A DNA stretch of 64,000 nt from NCBI GenBank assembly GCA_947493695.1, contig CANLSF010000002.1:1178001-1242000 (forward strand). Reading direction: 5' to 3'. The DNA is from an uncultured Kiloniellaceae bacterium (GTDB lineage: Bacteria; Pseudomonadota; Alphaproteobacteria; Kiloniellales; Kiloniellaceae). The notes under the pieces were generated by a model, which was given only the letters and a program-made list of their open reading frames with translations, was not told where the DNA came from and did not search any database. Made by a program: the position numbers and the translations under genes. The stretch's first letter is position 1; each line of letters begins with the position of its first letter. Below, piece after piece: positions 8,234 to 16,913 of this stretch.

Positions 8234-8727
8234 GCAGCTCCTTGTAGACTTCGAACGCCTGGAACCGCTATATTTTTGTTCGTTTTCTTTTGATCCTGCC
8301 TCTTCTGGCCAGAGAAATAAAGCACGTTGGCAAACCGCAGAAATTATTGCGCCGCAACATGCATTCGGGAAAAGCCGGAAACTCACATCCTGGTGATGCC
8401 GCCAGATAAGAACTGTAAAACAACAGGCTAACGACTATATTCTTTGTGTTATCGGTTGTTGTGCAGACCCTGAGGAAGTGGTTGATAAGAGCGCCAGGAC
8501 CTTCAATCTGACAGCATCCCGTTGACCTAAGGAAAGCGCTAGTTTGGAATCTTTCAAGACTAGGACTTTAGTAGGGTGGGCGCAGAAGAGACGACGCGCT
8601 ACCATGGTAAACGTTGCAAGTATCCGCTCGCGGTTTACTGCAAATTCCAGCGGTGGGATTTGTTTGCATCGCGAGCTGTTGATGCAGAGCACCGCCTTTT
8701 GACAAACGTGTTTCTGAGGAGAAAAAA
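8234..8727. promoter_or_regulatory. Divergent control region between the FIST gene and pqqA
   Basis: About 490 bases with no convincing gene, holding the promoters of the FIST-kinase operon (leftward) and the pqq operon (rightward). A candidate rightward promoter is TTGACC at 8522-8527 and TGGAAT at 8545-8550 with 17-base spacing, overlapped by a small inverted repeat CTAGT (8539-8543) / ACTAG (8559-8563). That would give a pqqA leader of about 170 bases. The assignment is tentative. Confidence 0.35.
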
Positions 8728-8805
8728 ATGAGCTGGGCAACCCCAAAAGTCATCGAGATCTCCGTAGGTATGGAAATCAATTGCTACGCTTGCGCGGAGC
8801 TTTGA
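8728..8805 (+). CDS. pqqA: PQQ precursor peptide PqqA
   Basis: A 25-residue peptide beginning M-S-W-A-T-P-K-V and containing the invariant Glu16 and Tyr20 in the spacing E-x-x-x-Y, the two residues that are cross-linked by PqqE and become the PQQ skeleton. The N-terminal W-x-x-P motif is also conserved in PqqA. An AGGAG eight bases before ATG 8728 is a strong ribosome binding site. It is the first gene of the pqqABCDE operon and is separated from pqqB by a terminator-like hairpin, consistent with the peptide being needed in excess over the enzymes. Two cysteines (19 and 22) flank Tyr20, which is unusual next to the cross-link site. Confidence 0.93.
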   Translation: MSWATPKVIEISVGMEINCYACAEL

Positions 8806-8833
8806 AACGACTCTCCGGAATCGTTGATTAAAG

Positions 8834-8886
8834 AGCCGGGTGCGCGGTCCGATCATTCGGATTTAACGCTCCCGGCTTTTTCTTTT
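8834..8886 (+). terminator. Attenuator-like terminator between pqqA and pqqB
   Basis: A stem AGCCGGG (8834-8840) / CCCGGCT (8871-8877) is followed by a T-rich run to 8886. The loop contains a second small hairpin (TCCGA / TCGGA, about 8848-8860). A hairpin here is common in pqq operons and probably lets pqqA be transcribed more than pqqBCDE. Confidence 0.75.
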
Positions 8887-8923
8887 TGAACGTAATTTGA
8901 ATTAAAACTCAGGGAGAGTGGGT

Positions 8924-9856
8924 GTGCTTCGCGTCCTGGTGCTTGGTGCTGCGGCAGGCGGCGGTTTTCCACAATGGAACAGTAACAACGAAGCATCGCA
9001 GCGCGCACGTCGCGGCGATCCTGCTGCGCGACCGTCCAGTCAGTCTTCAATCGCCGTTTCAGCCGATGGCGAAAATTGGGTTCTCTTCAATGCTTCGCCG
9101 GATATCCGGCAGCAGATCAACGACAATCCGCAGATGCATCCCAAGACAGGTGTCCGGCATAGCCCAATCGCCTGCGTGTTGCTGACCAACGGCGACGTCG
9201 ACCATGTCGCCGGACTGCTGACCCTGCGTGAGCGCTATCCCCTGGCGGTTTACGCCACCGGGCGCGTTCTGGAGGTCCTCAGTGCAAACTCGATCTTTAA
9301 TGTGCTCAATCCGGAGTTCGTCGACCGGCGTTCCATCGCCCTGGACGAGGGTTTCGAGCCGAAGAAAAAAGACGGCAGCGGGACCGGGCTGCGCATCGTG
9401 CCCTTCGCCGTTCCTGGCAAGGTCGCGCTCTATCTGGAAGACGACTCGGCGGGCAGCAACTTCGGAACCGTTGAAGAAGACACCATCGCGCTGCGAGTCG
9501 AAGACAGGGAAAGCGGCAAGTACTTCCTTTACGTTCCCGCTTGCGCCAAACTCTCCTCTGCGCTCACGGATCAACTCGACGGAGCCTCATTGCTGATGTT
9601 CGACGGAACCCTTTGGCAGGATGACGAAATGCCGCTGCAAGGCGCCGGCAGCAAGACCGGCCAGCGCATGGGGCACATGAGCCTTTCGGGTCCGGATGGG
9701 ACGCTTGCCGCCTTTGCGCAGAGCCCGGTCGAACGCAAGGTCCTCATCCACATCAACAACACCAATCCGATCCTGCTGTCCGATTCGCCAGAGCGTACGG
9801 CGGTCGAAGACGCGGGCTGGCAGGTCGCCTATGACGGCATGGAGATCACGCTATGA
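8924..9856 (+). CDS. pqqB: PqqB, MBL-fold PQQ biosynthesis protein
   Basis: A 310-residue metallo-beta-lactamase-fold protein. It begins with LRVLVLGAAAGGGFPQWN and has the PqqB signature ASPDIRQQI, TNGDVDHVAGLLTLRE and a C-terminal HINNTNPIL. PqqB is proposed to act as the hydroxylase that modifies the tyrosine of the cross-linked precursor. The start is GTG 8924 with AGGGAG seven bases upstream; GTG 8918 is too close to that site. In many PqqB proteins the segment after QWN is Cys-x-Cys-x-x-Cys, which binds structural zinc; here it reads N-S-N-N-E-A-S and has no cysteines. It overlaps pqqC by four bases (ATGA). Confidence 0.93.
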   Translation: MLRVLVLGAAAGGGFPQWNSNNEASQRARRGDPAARPSSQSSIAVSADGENWVLFNASPDIRQQINDNPQMHPKTGVRHSPIACVLLTNGDVDHVAGLLTLRERYPLAVYATGRVLEVLSANSIFNVLNPEFVDRRSIALDEGFEPKKKDGSGTGLRIVPFAVPGKVALYLEDDSAGSNFGTVEEDTIALRVEDRESGKYFLYVPACAKLSSALTDQLDGASLLMFDGTLWQDDEMPLQGAGSKTGQRMGHMSLSGPDGTLAAFAQSPVERKVLIHINNTNPILLSDSPERTAVEDAGWQVAYDGMEITL

Positions 9857-10692
9857 ACGCCATTGCCGAAGTCCCAAGCACTGCAGACTCTTCGTCTGGA
9901 AGTTACGGCGCCGATGAGTTGCTGGATGCGGAAGAATTCGAGCGCAGGCTCCGTAAGATCGGCGCCGAGCGCTATCACAATCTCCATCCTTTCCACAAAC
10001 TCCTGCACTCAGGAGGCTGCACTCACGCCCAGGTGCAGGCCTGGGTGCTGAACCGTTTCTACTATCAGAGCCGTATCCCGCTGAAAGACGCCGCCCTGCT
10101 GTCGCGCGCGGAAGATCTGGATCTGCGCCGCGAGTGGCGGCAGCGCATTGAGGACCATGATGGTCATGCGGGGAACGCCGGGGGCATCGAACGCTGGTTC
10201 GTTCTTGCTGAAGCGGTCGGTCTGGAGCGCGACTACGTGGCCTCGACCGATGGCATCCTGCCCGCGACCAAATTCGCAGTCGAAGCCTATGTTCGTTTCG
10301 TGCGCGACAAGTCCCTGCTGGAAGCCGTCGCGTCATCCCTGACCGAACTCTTTGCGCCAAAGATTCACGAAGAGCGCATCGCCGGTCTGCTGGAGCACTA
10401 CGACTTTGCCAGCGATCGCACCATTGCCTACTTCACCAACCGCCTGAACGAAGCCCCGAAGGACGTGAAGTTCGGTCTGGCCTACGTCATTCGCGAAGCC
10501 AGAACCCGGGAACAGCAGGAACAGGTCATGGCCGCCTTGCGCTTCAAGACCGACGTACTCTGGGCGCAGCTGGATGCGCTCTACAGCGCTTACGTCGCGC
10601 CAGGGTACATTCCACCGGGCGCATTCGTTCCCGACGGCCACAGCGGCGAAGTTCATCATAGGGTCGGCGCGCTCGCGGAAGCAAAACCATGA
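9853..10692 (+). CDS. pqqC: PqqC, pyrroloquinoline-quinone synthase
   Basis: A 279-residue cofactorless oxidase that catalyses the last step, ring closure and eight-electron oxidation of AHQQ to PQQ. Family blocks are present: YHNLHPFHKLLH, QAWVLNRFYYQ, PLKDAALLSR, RIEDHDG and GLLEHYDF. The histidines and tyrosines of the active site are all in these blocks. There is a 25-residue N-terminal extension before the conserved LLDAEEFE start of the fold. Its ATG overlaps the pqqB stop and its stop overlaps the pqqD start, so translation is coupled. Confidence 0.96.
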   Translation: MNAIAEVPSTADSSSGSYGADELLDAEEFERRLRKIGAERYHNLHPFHKLLHSGGCTHAQVQAWVLNRFYYQSRIPLKDAALLSRAEDLDLRREWRQRIEDHDGHAGNAGGIERWFVLAEAVGLERDYVASTDGILPATKFAVEAYVRFVRDKSLLEAVASSLTELFAPKIHEERIAGLLEHYDFASDRTIAYFTNRLNEAPKDVKFGLAYVIREARTREQQEQVMAALRFKTDVLWAQLDALYSAYVAPGYIPPGAFVPDGHSGEVHHRVGALAEAKP

Positions 10693-10979
10693 CGGCGGAA
10701 CGGATCGAAATCACGGAAACTTCGGTCCCTGCGCTGCCGCGCGGCGTCAAGCTGCGCTTTGACAAGCAACGCGATCAATGGGTGCTTCTGGCGCCGGAAC
10801 GCCTTTTTGTGCTCGACGACATCGCGTTGGAAATCGTCAAACGCTGTAAGGGTGAAGCCAATATCGACGCCATCGCCGAGGATCTCGCCACCAGCTTTTC
10901 CGCGCCCAAGGATGTGGTCCTGAAAGACGTCATCGCACTGCTGCAGGATCTGACCGACAAGCGGATACTGACCGCATGA
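10689..10979 (+). CDS. pqqD: PqqD, peptide chaperone for PqqA
   Basis: A 96-residue winged-helix RiPP recognition element that binds PqqA and presents it to PqqE. The motif PRGVKLRFDKQRDQWVLLAPER is the conserved beta-strand region and the C-terminal helix VVLKDVIALLQDL is typical. It lies directly before pqqE, overlapping it by four bases, and follows pqqC with the same kind of overlap. Length matches the family (about 90-100). Confidence 0.95.
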   Translation: MTAERIEITETSVPALPRGVKLRFDKQRDQWVLLAPERLFVLDDIALEIVKRCKGEANIDAIAEDLATSFSAPKDVVLKDVIALLQDLTDKRILTA

Positions 10980-12103
10980 ACAGTCCCTCCCCAGGTCCCG
11001 CCCCCTCCTTCCCGCTGGCGATCCTGGCGGAGCTGACGCATCGCTGTCCGCTGCAATGTCCCTACTGTTCCAACCCCGTCGCGCTGGAGGCGGCAAGCGC
11101 CGAACTGGATACGGCGAGCTGGTTACAGGCGATCGAGGAAGTCGCTGATCTCGGCGCACTGCAGATCCACTTTTCCGGCGGCGAACCAACCAGCCGCAAG
11201 GATCTTGAGCTCATGATCGCCAAGGCCAACGAAGTCGGCCTCTACAGCAATCTGATCACCGCAGGTGTATTGGTCGGCGACGAGCGGCTGAACAGCCTGT
11301 CGGATGCCGGACTGGATCACGTCCAGCTCAGCTTTCAGGACAGCGAAGCAGCAGGATGCGATCGGATCGGCGGCCTGAAGGGCGGCTTTGAAAAGAAGCT
11401 CGAATTCGCGAAATCGGTCGATGCGCTCGGTCTGCCACTGACGGTAAACATGGTGGTCCACCGGCAGAACCTGGCGAATCTCGAGACAATGCTGGAACTG
11501 GCGGTCAAACTCTCCGCCCGACGGGTTGAGATCGCACATGTGCAATACTACGGCTGGGCCTACGTCAACCGTGCCGCCCTGATGCCGACACGCGAACAAC
11601 TGGAACGCGCCACTGAAATTGTCGAGGAAGCCCGTGAACGCCTGAAGGGCATTCTGGTCATCGACTACGTGGTGCCCGACTACTACGCCAAGCGCCCGAA
11701 GTCCTGTATGGGCGGCTGGGGTCAGCAGTTCCTGAACATCTCCCCAGCAGGCAAGGTTCTGCCCTGCCACGCGGCGGAATCCATCACCTCGCTCTCCTTC
11801 GACCGCTTCCCGGAGAAAAGCCTGCGGGAGATCTGGGAAACCTCGGACGCCTTTCTGGCTTATCGGGGCACCGACTGGATGCCGGAGCTCTGCCGAACCT
11901 GCGATCGCAGAGAAATTGACTGGGGCGGTTGCCGCTGTCAGGCCTTTGCGCTCACCGGTTCTGCGGACAATGTCGATCCCGCCTGCGCTCTCTCGCCCGA
12001 CCATGCAATGCTTGAGGCCTTGGCGGAGGAAGACTCCCACGCGCAGAGCGATGATTTTCTCTATCGTACGCGGCGCAAGGGACAGGAACTGGAACGCGCG
12101 TAG
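10976..12103 (+). CDS. pqqE: PqqE, radical SAM PqqA cross-linking enzyme
   Basis: A 375-residue radical SAM/SPASM enzyme that forms the carbon-carbon bond between the Glu and Tyr side chains of PqqA. The SAM [4Fe-4S] motif is Cys24-x3-Cys28-x2-Cys31 (CPLQCPYC), followed by HFSGGEPTSRKD. The C-terminal SPASM region supplies further cluster ligands (KSCMGGWG, VLPCHAAE, LCRTCDRREIDWGGCRCQ, PACALS). It is the last gene of the operon; no terminator was identified behind it. Confidence 0.96.
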   Translation: MNSPSPGPAPSFPLAILAELTHRCPLQCPYCSNPVALEAASAELDTASWLQAIEEVADLGALQIHFSGGEPTSRKDLELMIAKANEVGLYSNLITAGVLVGDERLNSLSDAGLDHVQLSFQDSEAAGCDRIGGLKGGFEKKLEFAKSVDALGLPLTVNMVVHRQNLANLETMLELAVKLSARRVEIAHVQYYGWAYVNRAALMPTREQLERATEIVEEARERLKGILVIDYVVPDYYAKRPKSCMGGWGQQFLNISPAGKVLPCHAAESITSLSFDRFPEKSLREIWETSDAFLAYRGTDWMPELCRTCDRREIDWGGCRCQAFALTGSADNVDPACALSPDHAMLEALAEEDSHAQSDDFLYRTRRKGQELERA

Positions 12104-12205
12104 TCTCCGCGAATTCCCGCGAGAAGAACTCAGATTCTGTCATTGGCGGTTATGCAGGCTTTGGTCTCGGCCGGGTCGACAACGCTTTTTAGAGAAGAAA
12201 TCTCC

Positions 12206-12859
12206 CTAACCTTCAATTTCCGCGATAGGCAGAACGATAAGTTGAATGATGTGGTTCAAGGAATAGCTGTCCGGTCGCAGGATCACAAAGTACTGGATGT
12301 CGTCACTGTCCGCAAAAGAGCGGATTATCGCGGGATCAGGCTTTGTCGGCCGATCCGACTGCACGCCTTCGGGAAGGGATGGGTTCGTAAACTGAAATGC
12401 GTCGGGATTGTCGATCATCGGCGTCTTTAATCGAGTGTCGGTAAAAGAAGCAAATGCAGGACGGATGACTTTGTCCACATCTTCGAAGCTGACAAAGTTG
12501 ATCAAACACTCAAACCCTGCCCCTTCAGGGCGGTTGAATGCGAGTGCGCGCAAAGGGCGTGTCGGCAGAAAAAAGCTGCCATCGTCATCTTCTTGCAGTC
12601 CGGCGGTTAAGAACTGATCGTCCACAGCAAAGGGCGGCTGTTTGAATACGGTTCCTATCATGCAGGTGTCGTCGAACAGCTCGAGTGCGACGCTGACATC
12701 GACTGCTTTGCTTTGCGGTCCACCCATTATCAGATGGCTGAGCTTAACCTCAAGACGGCCACCAAACGGAGAGTGGGGTCCAAGGACGGCATCCAGGAAA
12801 ACGACGAGCAAAGGCGCGAAGATCGCGACGGCACCGATCACCAAAATACGTTTAAGCAC
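12206..12859 (-). CDS. Hypothetical protein with one N-terminal membrane segment
   Basis: A 217-residue protein with a hydrophobic N-terminus (about residues 5-24) that could be a membrane anchor or uncleaved signal. The rest is soluble and rich in Asp and Pro, with no motif I recognise. It is convergent with pqqE, about 100 bases apart. Its codons look less GC-rich than the pqq genes, in keeping with an accessory patch that continues to about 15.6 kb. Confidence 0.5.
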   Translation of the reverse strand: MLKRILVIGAVAIFAPLLVVFLDAVLGPHSPFGGRLEVKLSHLIMGGPQSKAVDVSVALELFDDTCMIGTVFKQPPFAVDDQFLTAGLQEDDDGSFFLPTRPLRALAFNRPEGAGFECLINFVSFEDVDKVIRPAFASFTDTRLKTPMIDNPDAFQFTNPSLPEGVQSDRPTKPDPAIIRSFADSDDIQYFVILRPDSYSLNHIIQLIVLPIAEIEG

Positions 12860-13155
12860 TAAATCTACTTCCTTACGTTCAAGCCGCTCGACGAATCTCT
12901 GTTCGATAACCTGCGTTTATCATCGATCAGACCTACAAGCCAATTGACGAAAGCAAGCTGCGCCAGCCTCCAAAAGGCGCGTAGCGTGCGACCTCCATCG
13001 CCTTAAGCCCCAAACCAGTCGTTTGGAGAATGCGCTGTATCGCTTAACAGGGGTCCACAGCGGACCTTCATTGTACTTTGAACCAACGACCGAACTGCGG
13101 AGCTTGTCGCGGTGCCGCGGCCTCAGCCCGATGTCTGGTGAGCGCCGTTATAGCC
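12860..13155. other. Non-coding interval
   Basis: About 295 bases between a gene start on the left (minus strand) and a gene end on the right. No gene or clear hairpin seen. It must hold the promoter of the hypothetical membrane protein. Confidence 0.4.
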
Positions 13156-13737
13156 TTATCCCTGGGTCTCTTTATTCTTTCGCAACAGCGGTATTTTTTG
13201 CCCGTCTTCCGATGATGCGATCAAAATTCCCAACCTTCTCAAGCGCGTTTCCTCCCTTTTGGCGCTCATAACCCACCAGATGGAATCTCTTTTGTATGAA
13301 GGAGCGAGATTACAAAAATACCTCCAGGCATGAGGATTTGCCCTGATCTGATCCTCATAATCTTGGGCAATCGGAAGGTTTCTGTCCTTGAGCGAATAGT
13401 CTTTTGCTCGCGTCCTGTTGTAAAAGAGTTGAAGGCCAGCGGGTTTCACCTTCCCTTGCCGTATGAGCGCTTCGGCTTTCTTGATGTTTGCGATGCTCCA
13501 CGGACTTCCCGCTTTGCGCGGTGTAAATCGGATCATATAGCTATAGTCGTCGATGGTTTTGCGAATGCCATCGATCCAGCCGTAACAGAGTGCCACTTCC
13601 ACCGTCTCCGGCCACGACAGACTGTTTCTCTTTGTGGATTTCTTGTAGTAGCCGAGCCAAAGTTCAGAGGTACCACTGTTGATCTCAAGCCAGTCGGCAA
13701 ACTCTTCCTGGCGCGTGAAGAATATCACTTCAGTCAT
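13156..13737 (-). CDS. YdeI/OmpD-associated family protein
   Basis: A 193-residue protein of the YdeI-like family: FADWLEINSG, ELWLGYYKKSTKR, EVALCYGWIDGI and RFTPRKAGSPWSIANIKKAE are its conserved blocks. Members are small cytoplasmic proteins of unclear function, some linked to peptide resistance or found beside stress genes. I start at ATG 13737; the longer frame to 13863 adds an Arg-rich stretch absent from the family. The C-terminal half (about 120-193) is more divergent and basic. It is upstream of nothing on its strand, so probably single. Confidence 0.75.
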   Translation of the reverse strand: MTEVIFFTRQEEFADWLEINSGTSELWLGYYKKSTKRNSLSWPETVEVALCYGWIDGIRKTIDDYSYMIRFTPRKAGSPWSIANIKKAEALIRQGKVKPAGLQLFYNRTRAKDYSLKDRNLPIAQDYEDQIRANPHAWRYFCNLAPSYKRDSIWWVMSAKREETRLRRLGILIASSEDGQKIPLLRKNKETQG

Positions 13738-13896
13738 CGCTCGAACCCAAATCCCCCGGCCTGCATGGAAAACGCGCGAAACCCGAAGGTGTGCGCATCG
13801 GCGATTTCCGCGTGCCCTGTGCAGGCTCGTATTTTTTGAACACTTGAATGCGCCCCCGACCAACCGGGGGGCTAATCGATTTGGAGCTGTCAGAGC

Positions 13897-14841
13897 CTAC
13901 GCAACGCCCTGCCCTTCCAACCATTTCAAGAGCACGCGGGTCGTTTCTTCGGGCATTTCCTGCTGAATCCAATGGCCACAATCGAGGTTGACCACATCAA
14001 CATTGGGAACGAATTTTGATAGACTTTCCGACTTCGGGATCAAATCGCGATCACCGTAAATCATGAGCGCAGGCTTCTGGATGATCGGGTCTGCGTCCGC
14101 CAGGATATGCCAATTGCGGTCAAGGTTCCTGTACCAGTTTATGCTGCTGACAAATCCTGTTTTCTCAAATGCAGAAACGAAAACGGCCAGTTCGTCATCA
14201 CTCATCAGGGGTTCGCCCAACGGTGCTTCCGCTCTGGCGAGGCTGATCATCGCCATACCAGGTTCTGGCGGTGCCGGGGGTACGTTCTTGCGGAATAAAT
14301 TGCAAAGGAACCGGGGAGTATTTTCGTCCAACACAGCGTCCGCGACACCCGGTTGCCGATTGAAATGAACAAAATAGAAGTCGCCACCAAAGAATTGCTC
14401 CATCAATTCGATCCAGGGTTTTTCCCAACGCTCCTGGTACGGCATGCTCAGGTTGATCACCTTGTTTACGCGGTTTGGATGCAACAGGGTGAGCCACCAA
14501 ACGACCATAGCTCCCCAGTCATGGCCGACAAAGGTGGCATCGCCGTATCCGTAGTGATCAAGAAGCCCGACGAGATCACCCGATAGCTTTTCAATGTCAT
14601 AGTCCGTGACGTCGCTCGGACGCGATGAGTTGCCATACCCCCTCTGGTTCGGAACGATGACATGGTAGCCCGCTTCAACAAGTGCCGGCACCTGATAGCG
14701 CCAGGAGAAGGCATGCTCCGGCCAACCATGGCAGAGCAGAATCGGGTTTCCTGCGTTTTCCTGACCGGTTTCAAAAACTTCAAGCTCCACACCGTTGACC
14801 GGAATAAGATTCGGCGCGGGAAAATTGGCGAGGCTAAACAC
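13897..14841 (-). CDS. Alpha/beta hydrolase, soluble epoxide hydrolase-like
   Basis: A 314-residue alpha/beta hydrolase. The oxyanion-hole motif HGWP is at 38-41 and the nucleophile is Asp108 in VGHDWGA, the aspartate type of epoxide hydrolases and haloalkane dehalogenases. The catalytic His is near residue 290 (DCGHWIQQE) and the acid probably the Asp in YGDRDLIP. An Arg/Tyr-rich cap lies between about 130 and 220. Epoxide hydrolase is the best call because of the HGWPE and RGYGNS pattern. It is divergent from a WYL-domain regulator across a palindromic operator, so it is probably that regulator's target. Confidence 0.82.
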   Translation of the reverse strand: MFSLANFPAPNLIPVNGVELEVFETGQENAGNPILLCHGWPEHAFSWRYQVPALVEAGYHVIVPNQRGYGNSSRPSDVTDYDIEKLSGDLVGLLDHYGYGDATFVGHDWGAMVVWWLTLLHPNRVNKVINLSMPYQERWEKPWIELMEQFFGGDFYFVHFNRQPGVADAVLDENTPRFLCNLFRKNVPPAPPEPGMAMISLARAEAPLGEPLMSDDELAVFVSAFEKTGFVSSINWYRNLDRNWHILADADPIIQKPALMIYGDRDLIPKSESLSKFVPNVDVVNLDCGHWIQQEMPEETTRVLLKWLEGQGVA

Positions 14842-14885
14842 AGCATTGTCTCCTTGTTGAACTCTTCAACATCTGCTTAGACTTA

Positions 14886-14910
14886 AATGGTGCCAAAAAT
14901 TGGCACCATT
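14886..14910. promoter_or_regulatory. 25-bp palindromic operator between hydrolase and WYL regulator
   Basis: Perfect 10-bp arms AATGGTGCCA (14886-14895) and TGGCACCATT (14901-14910) flank five bases. It sits 45 bases from the hydrolase start and 19 from the regulator start, so one bound dimer could control both promoters. Confidence 0.75.
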
Positions 14911-14928
14911 GTATGATCGTTTGCTGAA

Positions 14929-15648
14929 ATGAATATTCGCCTCCGGCAAGACGCCATCGTGCGGAGCCTTCGCCGTAACGGGACTTCAACCATCGCGGCT
15001 TTAGCGCGTGACGTTGGCGCATCGCGGCGCACTGTCTTGCGCGACATCGCGGCCCTGCGGGACGAAGGTTACGTCGTTCATTCTGAACCGGGCCGTGGAG
15101 GCGGCCTGTCCCTTGATCCGCAGTCTGTACAGACCACAGCGCGTCTATCGGTGGCCGAAGTTTTTGCGCTTCTGATCAGTGTCGCGAGCATGCGTGCGGC
15201 CGGGAGCCTTCCATTTTCCGGTCTGGCCGACGCAGGGCTTGCCAAAATCGAGAAAGCATTGCCGAAAGATAAAGTCCGGGACTTGCGCTGCTTTTTGGAT
15301 TGCCTCTACGTCGGGACACTCGCGCCTCAAGTCGACATATCCGATATGGGAACGATGGATCCTGCACTCCTGCCCGCATTTGAACCGGCTTTTCTCAAAC
15401 GACTGTATTTGCGGTTCCATTATCGCGATGCCAAAGGCGTTGAGACCACGCGACATGTCGAACCTCAAGCCATGTTGATCCTGCCACCGCTCTGGTATCT
15501 GGTCGCCTGGGACTCATCACGCCAAGACTTCCGGCATTTTCGAATGGATCGGATCAGCGAACCCGAATACCTGGAGGGCCCAAGATTTCGCCGACGGCAT
15601 GTGCCCTTCGATGATAACGTCCGGCCAATTCGACATACGCTTAGCTGA
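14929..15648 (+). CDS. HTH-WYL transcriptional regulator
   Basis: A 239-residue regulator with an N-terminal DeoR-like winged HTH (about 8-60; STIAALARDVGASRRTVLRDIAAL) and a C-terminal WYL domain (about 140-225; PLWYLVAWDSSRQDFRHFRMDRI, with the expected Tyr and Leu of the WYL patch). WYL proteins respond to small effectors or nucleic acids. The gene is divergent from the epoxide hydrolase and probably represses it and itself through the palindrome at 14886-14910. The inducer would be a substrate of the hydrolase, but nothing in the sequence names it. Confidence 0.85.
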   Translation: MNIRLRQDAIVRSLRRNGTSTIAALARDVGASRRTVLRDIAALRDEGYVVHSEPGRGGGLSLDPQSVQTTARLSVAEVFALLISVASMRAAGSLPFSGLADAGLAKIEKALPKDKVRDLRCFLDCLYVGTLAPQVDISDMGTMDPALLPAFEPAFLKRLYLRFHYRDAKGVETTRHVEPQAMLILPPLWYLVAWDSSRQDFRHFRMDRISEPEYLEGPRFRRRHVPFDDNVRPIRHTLS

Positions 15649-15803
15649 CATTCGCAGATTTTAAGCGGCTTAGCGGTTTATAGCCCCGCCCCGCCCGATA
15701 CGCTCCGACAATCCGCCAGTCCAATAAAGCCGTGCTTTCCTTGCAGTTTGGCCGAAAGTCCAGTGGTTCGCGCCCCAACTCTTCTTGACTCCTTTCGGCG
15801 CAT

Positions 15804-15819
15804 ATGAAAAAATTTTCAT
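15804..15819. promoter_or_regulatory. Palindrome before the SorC regulator
   Basis: ATGAAAA (15804-15810) and TTTTCAT (15813-15819) are perfect arms in a strongly AT-rich stretch 28 bases before the regulator start. It may be the regulator's own operator or part of its promoter. Confidence 0.45.
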
Positions 15820-15846
15820 TAGTTGATATTTTTTTCCAAACAGGTC

Positions 15847-16872
15847 ATGGCAAGCAAATCGGCGAACGGCGCACTCAAGGACAGCGAAGCCAGCACGGCC
15901 ACCCGTGCGGCCTGGCTGCACTTTGCCGGCGGGCTGACCCAGTCCGAAGTCGCGAAGCGCCTGGGGCTGACCAGCCTGAAAGCCCATCGCCTGATCGCAC
16001 GGGCCAGTCGCGAGGGCCTGATCAAGGTTTATATCGACGGTGAAATCTCCGAATGCGTTCAACTGGAAGAGCAACTGAACAGCCGTTACGGACTGGAGTT
16101 CTGTCAGGTCGTGCCTGACCTGGACGAGAGTGAAGGCGACAACAGCAGCATGCCGTTAAAGTCGCTCGGCATGGCAGGGGCACAGTATCTCAAGCTGGCC
16201 CTTGAACGCGATCAGGATCAACTGATCGGCGTCGGCCATGGCCGCACCCTCGCCGCCTGTATCGATTATCTGCCGCGAACCTCTGCCGGAAAGACCCGCT
16301 TCGTTTCCCTGCTGGGCGGCCTGACCCGCAAGTTCGCGGCAAATCCCCATGATGTGATTCACCGACTGGCAGAGCGCACCGGCGCGGAAGCCTATGTCAT
16401 GCCGGTTCCTTTCTTCGCGAACTCTATCGAAGACCGGTCGGTGCTGCTGAACCAGCGCGGCATCAGCGACATCTTCGAGCTCGGCAAGCAGGCGAACCTG
16501 CTGTTAGTCGGGATCGGCACGGCGGAGCCTGGCGCGTCGCTGGTCGAGACCGGAATGATTGAACATAAGGAAATCAGCGAGATCAAACGCAAGGGCGGCT
16601 GCGGAGAACTGCTGGGACATTTCTTCGACCAGACCGGCGCCGCCGTGGAAACTGATCTTTCCAGCCGCACACTCTCACTGTCCCGAGACGAACTTCAAGG
16701 ACGGCGCATGGTTGCCGTCGCCGGAGGAAAAGAAAAAACCGATGCGATCCGCTCGATTCTGAAAAGCGGATACCTGAAGGGCCTGATCACCAACGAGAGC
16801 ACGGCTAGCGCGCTCGCAGGCCAGCTGCCAATCCCGCCAAAAAAATCCAAGGGCGTGGCAGAGTACAGTTAA
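15847..16872 (+). CDS. SorC-family sugar-responsive transcriptional regulator (EryD-like)
   Basis: A 341-residue SorC/DeoR-type regulator. An N-terminal HTH (about 20-58; GGLTQSEVAKRLGLTSLKAHRLI) precedes a sugar-phosphate-binding domain (about 65-335) with IGVGHGRTLAA, FVSLLGGLTRKF and GIGTAEPGASLVE motifs. EryD, the erythritol regulator of Brucella and rhizobia, belongs to this family, and the downstream genes resemble an ery/mpt locus, so it probably senses a phosphorylated polyol intermediate. The start is ATG 15847; an in-frame ATG at 15823 lies within the AT-rich promoter. The transporter operon starts 41 bases after its stop and may be co-transcribed. Confidence 0.85.
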   Translation: MASKSANGALKDSEASTATRAAWLHFAGGLTQSEVAKRLGLTSLKAHRLIARASREGLIKVYIDGEISECVQLEEQLNSRYGLEFCQVVPDLDESEGDNSSMPLKSLGMAGAQYLKLALERDQDQLIGVGHGRTLAACIDYLPRTSAGKTRFVSLLGGLTRKFAANPHDVIHRLAERTGAEAYVMPVPFFANSIEDRSVLLNQRGISDIFELGKQANLLLVGIGTAEPGASLVETGMIEHKEISEIKRKGGCGELLGHFFDQTGAAVETDLSSRTLSLSRDELQGRRMVAVAGGKEKTDAIRSILKSGYLKGLITNESTASALAGQLPIPPKKSKGVAEYS

Positions 16873-16913
16873 CAGAGGCGAAAAAATCGCCCCACTCATA
16901 CGGAGGAAACGTT

